Origin: a bacterium SCSIO 12741
Lineage (GTDB): Bacteria; Bacteroidota; Bacteroidia; Flavobacteriales_G; Salibacteraceae
Length of the DNA: 64,000 bases
Assembly (NCBI GenBank): GCA_024398055.1
Contig: CP073749.1
Coordinates: forward strand, 1,612,594 to 1,676,593
Direction: 5' to 3'
Shown: positions 17,799-25,371 of the stretch, one piece after another
Layout of the letters: the number at the start of each line of letters is the position of its first letter
How positions within the stretch are numbered: the stretch's first letter is position 1
Translations under genes and position numbers: made by a program
Notes under the pieces: model-generated
Seen by the model: the letters and a program-made list of their open reading frames with translations, nothing else
Told to the model about the DNA's origin: nothing
Databases searched by the model: none

Positions 17799-18252
17799 GA
17801 ACAATTCTATGAAATCGACGCTATATACCCTTTCCATTTTGGCGGTATTCGCCTTTTTCATGAATATGGATGCTTCCGCTCAATGCCGGAGGTTTACCCA
17901 AAAAAATTGCTTGCCTGAACTGGCCCCATTCATCAATAATGGCCAGATCAATACAACTTCACTTTTTGAAGGAGATTCTGCAAGCCTCGTGATGACTTTT
18001 TATTCTTTGCTTGACTATAGACTTCTCGTGTGCTCTCACCCAGTTTTAGGTGAAAACGTTCACTTTAAAGTGAGAGATATGAGTGGAACTCTATTGTATG
18101 ATAGTCAGGGAAGCGGAAAAATCTTCTATGACTTTTCCGTGGCATCCACTCAGGATCTCCGCATAGACGTTATCGTCCCTGAGCAAAAAGACAACCTATC
18201 AGAGACCACACCCAGTGGGTGCGCCTCCATAGTTTTGGGATTTAGGGAATAA
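17791..18252 (+). CDS. Secreted protein of unknown function
   Basis: 153 residues, or 147 if translation starts at the ATG at 17809, which leads straight into the signal peptide (MKSTLYTLSILAVFAFF, cleavage near DASAQ). The ATG at 17791 overlaps the upstream stop and would be translationally coupled. The mature domain of about 120 residues is beta-rich (FKVRDMSGTLLYDSQG, DLRIDVIVPEQ) with four Cys that could form disulphides, one of them in the C-terminal SGCASIVLGFRE. I recognise no family. It is paired with the lipoprotein gene upstream. Confidence 0.68.
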   Translation: MPKNNSMKSTLYTLSILAVFAFFMNMDASAQCRRFTQKNCLPELAPFINNGQINTTSLFEGDSASLVMTFYSLLDYRLLVCSHPVLGENVHFKVRDMSGTLLYDSQGSGKIFYDFSVASTQDLRIDVIVPEQKDNLSETTPSGCASIVLGFRE

Positions 18253-18286
18253 CCTGATTGAGTAGTATTTTTCCCGGGGGAATGCA

Positions 18287-18294
18287 TACCTTTG
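18287..18294 (+). promoter_or_regulatory. -7 element directly before dprA
   Basis: TACCTTTG matches TAnnTTTG and ends three bases before the ATG at 18298. A transcript from it would begin at or within a base or two of the start codon, implying a leaderless dprA mRNA. Confidence 0.5.
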
Positions 18295-18297
18295 GGT

Positions 18298-19386
18298 ATG
18301 CGAACCAACCAAAAGTACCTCATGGCCTTGTCCTGCGTGGACGGCATTGGCCCCGTTAAAGCAAAAGTCCTAATCGAATATTGTGGTAGTGCCGAAGGCG
18401 TATTTCACGAATCTTCACGCACCCTCCAAAAAATTCCCGGTATTGGCTCACAGTTAACCCAAGCCATTCATCATTGTGATCTTTTTGATCGAATCGATCG
18501 AGAAGTTGAGTGGATGGAACAGTGCGGCATTCGACCTATCGTGTACACCGACCCAGAATTTCCTCAACTTCTTTTGCAATGCCCCGATCATCCATTGGTT
18601 TTATATTACTTGGGGAATGAAGATTTAAATAAGCATCAAGTGTTAAGTATCGTTGGCACTCGTAAGATGTCTCGCTATGGCCAAGAGACTTTATCGGCGA
18701 TCATCTCCGACTTAAAGGATCAAGGACTTTTGGTGGTTTCCGGGTTGGCCTATGGTGTTGATTATTGGGCTCATCGGCAGGCTATTGAAATTGGTTTGCC
18801 CACATTGGGTGTGCTGGCCCACGGGCTTGATCGAGTATATCCCCACGAGCACCAAATGATAGCCCAAGAAATGATCAGCCGTGGTGGGCTGATTTCAGAA
18901 TTTATGAGCGGCACCCGTCCGGATCGTGAAAACTTTCCTCGGCGAAATCGGATTATTGCCGGAATATCATCCGCCACCCTTGTGGTAGAATCTCTTGAAA
19001 AGGGTGGAGCCATGATCACAGCCCAATTGGCCTCCCAGTACAACAGAGATGTTTTAGCCATTCCAGGAGGCATCAACGATCCGCTTTCTAAAGGATGCAA
19101 CAAGCTTATTCGATCTCAAACAGCAGCCTTAATTACCAATGCCCAAGACCTCTTGGACGCCCTTAATTGGGAGGCATTGAAACCCGCCACGAAAAAGCGA
19201 AGGATTATTCCTCCTGCATTTGAAAAGTTACATCAGTTGTTCCAGGAAATAAAGGAGCTCAATCTGGTACAAATTCAAGGTCGACTGTGCTTAGGGGAAT
19301 CAGAAGTAACCCAACTGGTTTTTGACGCTGAAATGAGCGGCTTTATCGTCCCTGTTTCAGGAGATCGCTACCAATTAGGGGGCTAA
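18298..19386 (+). CDS. dprA: DNA-processing protein DprA
   Basis: DprA binds incoming single-stranded DNA and loads RecA during natural transformation. The 362-residue protein has an N-terminal helix-hairpin-helix/SAM-like part (GIGPVKAKVL, IPGIGSQLT). A Rossmann-like DprA core follows (SIVGTRKMSRYG, VSGLAYGVDYWAH, FPRRNRIIAGIS, KGGAMITAQLA). The C-terminus is a winged-helix-like domain (LCLGESEVTQLVFDAEMSGFI). A TTG two codons upstream is open but overlaps the -7 element, so ATG 18298 is preferred. Its last four bases overlap the convergent channel gene. No other competence gene is in the window. Confidence 0.93.
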   Translation: MRTNQKYLMALSCVDGIGPVKAKVLIEYCGSAEGVFHESSRTLQKIPGIGSQLTQAIHHCDLFDRIDREVEWMEQCGIRPIVYTDPEFPQLLLQCPDHPLVLYYLGNEDLNKHQVLSIVGTRKMSRYGQETLSAIISDLKDQGLLVVSGLAYGVDYWAHRQAIEIGLPTLGVLAHGLDRVYPHEHQMIAQEMISRGGLISEFMSGTRPDRENFPRRNRIIAGISSATLVVESLEKGGAMITAQLASQYNRDVLAIPGGINDPLSKGCNKLIRSQTAALITNAQDLLDALNWEALKPATKKRRIIPPAFEKLHQLFQEIKELNLVQIQGRLCLGESEVTQLVFDAEMSGFIVPVSGDRYQLGG

Positions 19387-21842
19387 TCTTTGTCTTTGGA
19401 TTTCCGGTTGATGCTTTCAATGGAGATCTTTTCCTCTGTCTTCAAACTTATCCGGCTTTCAGGCAATGCGAAATCAACTCCTGCTTGCTTAAGGTTTTGA
19501 TGGATGTTCAAGGATACCTCTGCTTTGGCTCTAAGAAGGTTTTCTGAAAGCCAGTAAAGCACTCTAAACTTTAAGCGATTTTCAACCTGGCCCTGAAACA
19601 AAACCAGGGGTTCCGGTTCCCTTAGTACGTTTTCTTGTTTGATTATCGCTTCCTTCACCGAATCAATCACCACTTGTGGATCGGCTGAAGATTCAACATC
19701 CAAAAGATGCTCGATACGTCTTTTCTTATCGGATAGGGTTAAGTTAGTGACGTGCTGAGAAATCAATTCAGCATTGGGAATAATAACCTCAGCCCCTGCC
19801 CAGGTTCTCATTTTACTGGATCGAATTCCAATTTCTGTGACTTCCCCTTCGAATTCACCTACAACGATGACATCTCCAATCATGATCGGTTTTTCGAAAA
19901 TGAGAATCATACCAGACACAAAGTTCCCCACGAGATTCTGAAGGCCAAATCCAATACCTACACCCAAAGCACCGGCAACAAAACTTAGCTTCTCCAAATT
20001 GAGTCCCGCTGCAGCAACTGCAAGGAAGAACCCAAAAGTTAAAATGGAATAACGGGTCACAATGGCAATCGCCATTGGAACCCCTCTTTTTAACCTCAAT
20101 CGGGAGAGAATCTCTTCTTCGAGAATGGTTTTTACAATAATGCTCAGGTACCAGCAAATGACCAAGACCAGAACAAAGTCGAACACATTAGACAGGGTAA
20201 ATTCGACCGATCCAAAAACCCATGTTTCTTCCTTCAGCCCTTTAAAAAAGGCCCCAATATCCTCACTGATACCAAACTGATGTAAAACGACACCAACCCA
20301 CAGATAAATGGCCACCAATCCATAAGCGCCCAAAATCCAACGATGGATATCAGCGCGACGCTTATTGATTACGTAAGAATAGTTGGCCCAAGTGCTTTGT
20401 AGCATGATGGTGAGAATTCCTTGAACAATGCGCTCTGAAACAAACAGTAACACCCCGATCACAAAGGACCTGACCGTTGCCCTTGTGAGGAAATCAGAAA
20501 GTGCCACATAGCCAAGGGCATTGGCTACCAAAGCGATCAAAATGTGGAAAGCCGAAATCCATAGGAATAGGGATATCCACCGGTAAGAAGGTTTATTCTT
20601 TAAGTATTGTCTAATGCTTTGGCGGTTTTTGAAATAGAAAACGCCCATTCCTACCAGGATAAGCACATTGCTGGTAAAGGTTAACAACCGCTGCACGTAT
20701 CCATGGCCCACGAGTAAAGTCTCAATCTGAAGCAACAAGAAGGCTGCTGCATACATGTACATCAATGGGTGAATTACCCGATTGACAATTTTGGGAAGGA
20801 TCACCATCATAACCAACGTAAGCATGAGGGTATTGAATTCGGCCAGAGTACTTGGGAGACCCGGATAGATCCAAAACGTGCAAAACATTGCTATGAACAG
20901 CGCCGTGGCAAGGGGACTTTCAATAAAGGTAAGTGTGGTCCTTAGGCTTTCATCTTTAAACACTCGCCAGGATTTGTATCGGGCCTGAACGAAAAAGAAA
21001 ATAGCAATCAACAGAACCAGTAATAGAATCTGGCCAATGACCGTATTCTTTTTCTTTTTTACAAAACGAACAGCATCTCTGGCTGAGTATTCCCAAATCA
21101 AGCGGAACTGACTTTGAACGCCAACGCTGTCTTTTTCTGGGTTCAATATCTCGGTTAAAAGATTGGGCCGGGTTTTCTCGAAAATACGCGATTGCTCCTG
21201 CTGGGCGGTAGAAATTACCAGGTCTTGATTTTTGGAAACTTGTTGTTTAATCGCCCCGACCTGGCTCAGGAGATCCATAGCTGAGTTGCCTGTATCACGG
21301 AGCGTTCTGATTGTCTTTTTGATTTCTTTGACCAATTCTGCACTACTCTTGATCAAACTCGGGGCGGCCTTTTCATCTCGTAGTTGATCAATGGTCAAAT
21401 TCCATCGAAACTTTTCCATTTCAAGTTCGGCTCGATACTCATCCAATTGAGCAACAACCTCACTAATATCACCCTCGATACTTCGCAGCTTCTTTTCTTC
21501 GCCGTCCCATTTTATTCGGATATCATTCAAGTAATGAACTCCAATTTCATCATTTATCCGGCTATTGGTTTCACGCTCCAAATCCTCCACCCTGGACTGC
21601 GCTTTGGACAATTTTTTCTCAAGAGCGTCTACTTTGTGATTCTGAATCAGGTTTTCTGAAATCTGATTCATTCGCGAAAGCGTCTGTTCAGTTTGAACCG
21701 TAATGTTGGAAGTTGAAACTGATTCAACGGCCTCTCCCTGAATGGTATCAGTCTTAGTTTCCGCGGCAAGATTTGTCGACCCTACCAGGGAAAAAACCAA
21801 GATCAAAAGGAGAATTGGAGAATACCAGATATTACTTAACAT
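19383..21842 (-). CDS. Large MscS-family mechanosensitive channel with periplasmic coiled coil
   Basis: 819 residues: a signal peptide (to about residue 28), a periplasmic coiled-coil region (about 50-240), and around eight hydrophobic segments between about 275 and 620. The MscS pore helix and beta domain follow (GLNLEKLSFVAGALGVGIGF, LQNLVGNFVSGMILIFEKPI, IGDVIVVGEFEGEVTEIGIR). The Gly/Ala-rich pore helix is clear. Such MscK/MscM-like proteins release solutes on hypo-osmotic shock. The ATG has a perfect -7 element two bases upstream. Confidence 0.9.
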   Translation of the reverse strand: MLSNIWYSPILLLILVFSLVGSTNLAAETKTDTIQGEAVESVSTSNITVQTEQTLSRMNQISENLIQNHKVDALEKKLSKAQSRVEDLERETNSRINDEIGVHYLNDIRIKWDGEEKKLRSIEGDISEVVAQLDEYRAELEMEKFRWNLTIDQLRDEKAAPSLIKSSAELVKEIKKTIRTLRDTGNSAMDLLSQVGAIKQQVSKNQDLVISTAQQEQSRIFEKTRPNLLTEILNPEKDSVGVQSQFRLIWEYSARDAVRFVKKKKNTVIGQILLLVLLIAIFFFVQARYKSWRVFKDESLRTTLTFIESPLATALFIAMFCTFWIYPGLPSTLAEFNTLMLTLVMMVILPKIVNRVIHPLMYMYAAAFLLLQIETLLVGHGYVQRLLTFTSNVLILVGMGVFYFKNRQSIRQYLKNKPSYRWISLFLWISAFHILIALVANALGYVALSDFLTRATVRSFVIGVLLFVSERIVQGILTIMLQSTWANYSYVINKRRADIHRWILGAYGLVAIYLWVGVVLHQFGISEDIGAFFKGLKEETWVFGSVEFTLSNVFDFVLVLVICWYLSIIVKTILEEEILSRLRLKRGVPMAIAIVTRYSILTFGFFLAVAAAGLNLEKLSFVAGALGVGIGFGLQNLVGNFVSGMILIFEKPIMIGDVIVVGEFEGEVTEIGIRSSKMRTWAGAEVIIPNAELISQHVTNLTLSDKKRRIEHLLDVESSADPQVVIDSVKEAIIKQENVLREPEPLVLFQGQVENRLKFRVLYWLSENLLRAKAEVSLNIHQNLKQAGVDFALPESRISLKTEEKISIESINRKSKDKD

Positions 21843-21844
21843 GG

Positions 21845-21852
21845 CAAATTTA
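21845..21852 (-). promoter_or_regulatory. -7 element directly before the MscS-family gene
   Basis: TAAATTTG on the minus strand fits TAnnTTTG and ends two bases before the ATG at 21842, so the transcript would have essentially no leader. Confidence 0.45.
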
Positions 21853-21920
21853 TAGGTCCACTAAACTAAGCATTGTTGGTTGAAGTGGCCACGGTCCAAT
21901 TTTGTTACTCCTGCATTTTG

Positions 21921-21928
21921 TATCTTAG
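21921..21928 (+). promoter_or_regulatory. -7-like element before the CDGSH-domain gene
   Basis: TATCTTAG has one mismatch to TAnnTTTG and lies five bases before the ATG at 21934. It is a weak match. Confidence 0.25.
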
Positions 21929-21933
21929 GTGCT

Positions 21934-22437
21934 ATGTCAAAGCGGGAAATCACAAAACACTACGAAAACGAAGATATCCGGATCACCTGGAAACCTTCTA
22001 CATGCATTCACTCTACTATTTGTTGGAAAGGACTTATCCAGGTCTTCAACCCTAAGGATCGACCTTGGGTTAAATTGGATGGCGCCTCCTCTGAAAGAAT
22101 TGCCCAGCAAATTGATCAATGCCCTTCCCAAGCCTTATCCTATGAGTGGAAAAAAGCGCCTCAAAATACAGATGCATCAAAACCGGATGTTAAACTCACC
22201 ACCGCAAAAATTGCTGGAAAAACGCCCGTTGTTCTCGATTTAGAGGCAGGGAAACCCCATGCCTGGTGTGCGTGTGGGTTATCAGAAAATCAGCCTTGGT
22301 GTAACGGAGCACATAAAGGAACCTCACACAAACCTTTGGTGTTTAAGGAAGAGAAAACTCAGACACGAGCCTTATGTATGTGTAAAAGGACATCCAGCCC
22401 GCCCTTTTGTGATGGATCTCACAACCACCTGGACTAA
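21934..22437 (+). CDS. Iron-sulfur protein: divergent 4Fe-4S domain plus two CDGSH motifs
   Basis: 167 residues from ATG 21934; a longer open frame upstream lacks conserved sequence. The N-terminal 70 residues match the divergent 4Fe-4S mono-cluster domain (Cys24, Cys30 and Cys63, with CPSQALSY). Two zinc-finger-CDGSH 2Fe-2S modules follow: Cys112, Cys114, Cys123, His127 (CACGLSENQPWCNGAH) and Cys148, Cys150, Cys159, His163 (CMCKRTSSPPFCDGSH). CDGSH clusters have three Cys and one His and act in redox or Fe-S signalling. Three candidate cluster sites in a small cytoplasmic protein suggest an electron or cluster carrier, partner unknown. It converges on the bestrophin gene. Confidence 0.88.
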   Translation: MSKREITKHYENEDIRITWKPSTCIHSTICWKGLIQVFNPKDRPWVKLDGASSERIAQQIDQCPSQALSYEWKKAPQNTDASKPDVKLTTAKIAGKTPVVLDLEAGKPHAWCACGLSENQPWCNGAHKGTSHKPLVFKEEKTQTRALCMCKRTSSPPFCDGSHNHLD

Positions 22438-22444
22438 GTTAGCT

Positions 22445-23344
22445 CTATAGCAATACTCCATTTTCGGGCTTAACCGCCTCGGGTAGTTCCGTCTCTCCCA
22501 GCATCTGTCGAATATTGATTTCGATGGTTCGCGAAATAGCCGTCATTGGGGTATCATTTGGCCGGTTTTCGAAAGGATCTTGCATAAACACAGCAATGGC
22601 TTCAATCATAAAGAAGGTAAATCCGATCACCAAGGTGACCAGGGTGGTGAAATAACCCAGGTATTCTAACAAACCAAAAGGGAGAATGGCCACGAAAATG
22701 ATGATGAAAAAAACCGTGAAAAAGTTGTACTGAGTCGGGAAAACCGTGTTTTTGATTCGCTCACACATTCCCATGGAATCGCACAACCGCGTCAAGGTAT
22801 TATCCATCGAAACAAATTGATAAGCATCCAACTGATTCCGAGAACGGCACTGCTTCAACTCCATTTCAATAAGCTGGATTATAGCGTTCGGGATATTTTG
22901 TTGGCTACTTAGCCAAATCAAATCCTGTTCTGTAAGGAATTGATCCAGGCTCTCCAATACGTCTTGCTTTCTCAACGATTTGCTCAAGGCATAGCACCAG
23001 GCCATTTGTAGATAGGCAATGCGTTTGGCTGAATCCTTGGCTGATTGCTCCGGGCTATCCTGAATAAAACCCAAGCTTTTTCGAACCAAGGTTCTGGAAT
23101 CATTTACCACCGCTCCCCAGATTTTTCGGGCTTCCCACCAACGCTCATACGCTGAATTGGTCCTAAAACCAAGAAACAAGGAAATGGCCGTACCTAAAAC
23201 CGCCGGGATGGAAATACTAATGGAGAGGTTTGGGTTGTAACTGTACCAAACGGCCACCGTGTGGCAATAAATCAAAATGGCAACAACCCACTTGGACTCA
23301 AATAGAATAATTTTCGAAAGGGAAAATCGCTTCTGGATATACAT
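22445..23344 (-). CDS. Bestrophin-family membrane channel
   Basis: The 299-residue protein belongs to the bestrophin family (formerly UPF0187), ion channels that form pentamers. Typical segments are seen: LGFRTNSAYERWWEARKIWG after the second helix, FFTVFFIIIFVAILPFGLLEY, and FFMIEAIAVFMQDPFEN with the acidic DPFEN cluster that corresponds to the Ca-binding region of animal bestrophins. Four hydrophobic segments are visible. Bacterial homologues conduct Na+ or K+ rather than chloride; selectivity here is unknown. A perfect -7 element lies five bases before the ATG. Confidence 0.9.
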   Translation of the reverse strand: MYIQKRFSLSKIILFESKWVVAILIYCHTVAVWYSYNPNLSISISIPAVLGTAISLFLGFRTNSAYERWWEARKIWGAVVNDSRTLVRKSLGFIQDSPEQSAKDSAKRIAYLQMAWCYALSKSLRKQDVLESLDQFLTEQDLIWLSSQQNIPNAIIQLIEMELKQCRSRNQLDAYQFVSMDNTLTRLCDSMGMCERIKNTVFPTQYNFFTVFFIIIFVAILPFGLLEYLGYFTTLVTLVIGFTFFMIEAIAVFMQDPFENRPNDTPMTAISRTIEINIRQMLGETELPEAVKPENGVLL

Positions 23345-23349
23345 GTTCT

Positions 23350-23357
23350 CAAAGCTA
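23350..23357 (-). promoter_or_regulatory. -7 element directly before the bestrophin gene
   Basis: TAGCTTTG on the minus strand fits TAnnTTTG and lies five bases before the ATG at 23344, again leaving almost no 5' leader. Confidence 0.5.
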
Positions 23358-23378
23358 AATCAATAATTCCTTTCTCCC

Positions 23379-23386
23379 TATTTTCG
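23379..23386 (+). promoter_or_regulatory. -7-like element before the HupE-like gene
   Basis: TATTTTCG has one mismatch to TAnnTTTG and lies 18 bases before the ATG at 23405. It is divergent from the bestrophin promoter within the same 60-base gap. Confidence 0.3.
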
Positions 23387-23404
23387 TGGCTCACAAAACG
23401 GACA

Positions 23405-23977
23405 ATGAGCACCTTTAACGTCTATTTCGGCATCGGGGTCGACCACATCCTTTCGGCTGATGGCTTGGACCATATTCTTTTCATCCTTTTATTGGGTCTG
23501 GGGTATTCCCTTCATCAATGGAAGCGTGCCCTTGGTTTGGTTACGGCATTTACCCTTGCTCATAGTTTAACCCTAATGCTGGCCACTTTTCAATGGATCC
23601 AGGTTTCCGCAGAGCTGGTTGAGTTTTTGATTCCGGTGACTATTTCCATAACCGCCTTGTTTCAATTGGTGACCAGTTTTAGATCCACGAAAACCTCATG
23701 GTCATTCCTCACTCAATATGCCTTGGTAGCCTCTTTTGGTTTACTTCACGGAATGGGGTTTTCCAATTTGCTTGCCAGTCTTCTCAACGATAGTGGCGAC
23801 CTCGTGGTATCACTTTTCGCATTCAACGTGGGCATTGAGGTTGGTCAATTAGTCATTGTTGGGGCCGTATTATTGATTAATTTTCTGGTTCATCGTTTGA
23901 AATGGGTCCCCATGGATCGATGGACTGCAATCCTTGCTGGAGGCGTGTTTTTGTTTTCGCTGTCCTACTATTTTTAA
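23405..23977 (+). CDS. HupE/UreJ-family membrane protein
   Basis: 190 residues with about six hydrophobic helices. The family signature GVDHILSADGLDHILFILLL at the N-terminus, LVTAFTLAHSLTLML, SFGLLHGMGFSN and FNVGIEVGQLVIV are all present. The His/Asp pairs are the presumed metal ligands. HupE/UreJ proteins are permeases for nickel or cobalt, but in Bacteroidota they often lie away from hydrogenase or urease genes, as here, so the substrate is open. No metalloenzyme gene lies close by. Confidence 0.85.
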   Translation: MSTFNVYFGIGVDHILSADGLDHILFILLLGLGYSLHQWKRALGLVTAFTLAHSLTLMLATFQWIQVSAELVEFLIPVTISITALFQLVTSFRSTKTSWSFLTQYALVASFGLLHGMGFSNLLASLLNDSGDLVVSLFAFNVGIEVGQLVIVGAVLLINFLVHRLKWVPMDRWTAILAGGVFLFSLSYYF

Positions 23978-24039
23978 AGTCTTAAGCCAGAATTCTTAAC
24001 CTGAAGGGCTTGGGCAGAATTATTATATTTACTGCTGGT

Positions 24040-24582
24040 ATGAAAAACTGTTTACTTCTAATCGCTTTACTACTGTTTTCGGGCTTGTCATTTGGTCAGC
24101 AATATGTCCAAACCGGTATGGTTCACACTGAAATTCAAGCCGCTACACAGAATGGGGTTCCCATTAACGGAAGCTCAAAAGACATGAAAATTGAATATCC
24201 ACCCAGCCAGGATTTAATGGTTCTTTATTTAGACCCCATGACCCTGCAAACGGATAATATCGAGTTTAATGAGCAGCTTCAGAATTCTTTTCTGGGTAAC
24301 ATTGAGATCGTTTTAGAGGTGGATGTGAATCAATTTGAGTACCACAGCCATGCGGATGAGAACATTACTGTATCCGGAGAGGCGACGATTAATAACAACA
24401 CCAGCGAGATTATTGTTGTTTTGACCGTTTCCAATAAGAAAACCAACAACCAAAACATGTATCAAATTTCCGGCTCAGGAGCCTTTAATATCCTTGATTA
24501 TGGGCTGGAAGAAATATTTCCGAACCTCGACCCTATTGTGAAGTTTCAGTTTTCACAATCTTTGCAGGCTAATTTTCGCTAA
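24040..24582 (+). CDS. Secreted protein, unknown function (YceI-like appearance)
   Basis: The ATG at 24040 starts a signal peptide (MKNCLLLIALLLFSGLSFGQ); a longer frame from 24010 adds only ten residues. The mature part of about 160 residues is beta-rich, with paired strands such as NIEIVLEVDVNQFEY and SEIIVVLTVSNKK. The layout, ending with a phenylalanine-rich strand (VKFQFSQSLQANFR), recalls YceI-like lipocalin folds, but identity is not established. A weak -7-like TATATTTA lies eight bases before the start. Confidence 0.6.
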   Translation: MKNCLLLIALLLFSGLSFGQQYVQTGMVHTEIQAATQNGVPINGSSKDMKIEYPPSQDLMVLYLDPMTLQTDNIEFNEQLQNSFLGNIEIVLEVDVNQFEYHSHADENITVSGEATINNNTSEIIVVLTVSNKKTNNQNMYQISGSGAFNILDYGLEEIFPNLDPIVKFQFSQSLQANFR

Positions 24583-24592
24583 AATGAATCTA

Positions 24593-24611
24593 TTCGGATA
24601 GTTTATCCGAA
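24593..24611 (+). repeat. REP-like hairpin TTCGGATA/TATCCGAA
   Basis: A perfect 8-bp stem with loop GTT lies between the secreted-protein gene and the following barrel gene. Its core (TTCGGAT...ATCCGAA) is shared with two hairpins in the cluster at 42840-42952, suggesting a dispersed repeat family. No U-run follows, so it is not a standard terminator. Confidence 0.5.
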
Positions 24612-24629
24612 AGCTACAAACCGTATTTG

Positions 24630-25211
24630 ATGAATTATTTCTCTTCTCTTTTGATCGCCACTTTTCTTTTTTTGGGATTTGCTTCAACTGTGCAAGCTCA
24701 AGAAAAAGAGGTAGATTTTTCCGTTCGGGCAAGTGGTCACTATCAACTTTTTTCCTTTTCTGGAGCCAGAACAAATTCTTCAGTTTGGGGAGGTGTTTTG
24801 GAAAAAAGAATAAGCTACGAATCCACTATTGGGCTCAACATTAACTATGCTACCAGAACCGAGGACTCTGAAACGCAGCGCAGAAATATTCCTCAATACC
24901 AAAACGTATTTAACGTAGGTATTATGGCAAGAAGGTATTTTGATATTGCCTTCAGCGGTCCCTACGCTGGAATTGGGTTGGGCATGGGGTTCCCTTCTGA
25001 AACGGGTGTTGCACCAGAAATTGGTGGCCATTTTGGATACCAAGTAGTGAAGAAAAACCTGGCGATTGATTTCAATATTCAAACAGGGTTTGGAAGCTAC
25101 CGCTATTCTGAAAATCGCTACGATAATTTCGGAACTTATCAGGGTAATGTTTATTACCGCGACTATGGTTTCTTTTTCCGCCCAGGGATCAGTATCGGTA
25201 TTGCCCGATAG
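24630..25211 (+). CDS. Small outer-membrane beta-barrel protein
   Basis: 193 residues from ATG 24630; a TTG codon just upstream is also in frame. The signal peptide is MNYFSSLLIATFLFLGFAS with cleavage near VQAQ. The mature chain alternates polar and aromatic residues (YESTIGLNINYATRT, VFNVGIMARRYF, GPYAGIGLGMGF, GFFFRPGISIGIAR), fitting an eight-stranded barrel of the OmpA/OmpX or PF13568 kind. No extra domain is present, and the function is unknown. It follows the secreted protein in the same direction and may share its transcript. Confidence 0.72.
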   Translation: MNYFSSLLIATFLFLGFASTVQAQEKEVDFSVRASGHYQLFSFSGARTNSSVWGGVLEKRISYESTIGLNINYATRTEDSETQRRNIPQYQNVFNVGIMARRYFDIAFSGPYAGIGLGMGFPSETGVAPEIGGHFGYQVVKKNLAIDFNIQTGFGSYRYSENRYDNFGTYQGNVYYRDYGFFFRPGISIGIAR

Positions 25212-25371
25212 GAATCAGTAGTCATTGATTTTCATGGGTTACCCAACCCCTCAATAATTATTTTGTGTTATTCAGTAAGAAGGTAAACTAACTACTGAAT
25301 TAATTTGCTTTTTTAGGCAATACGAAAAAGGAGTCCGAAATTACAATTAGGATTACTCTGTGAAAAGGATC

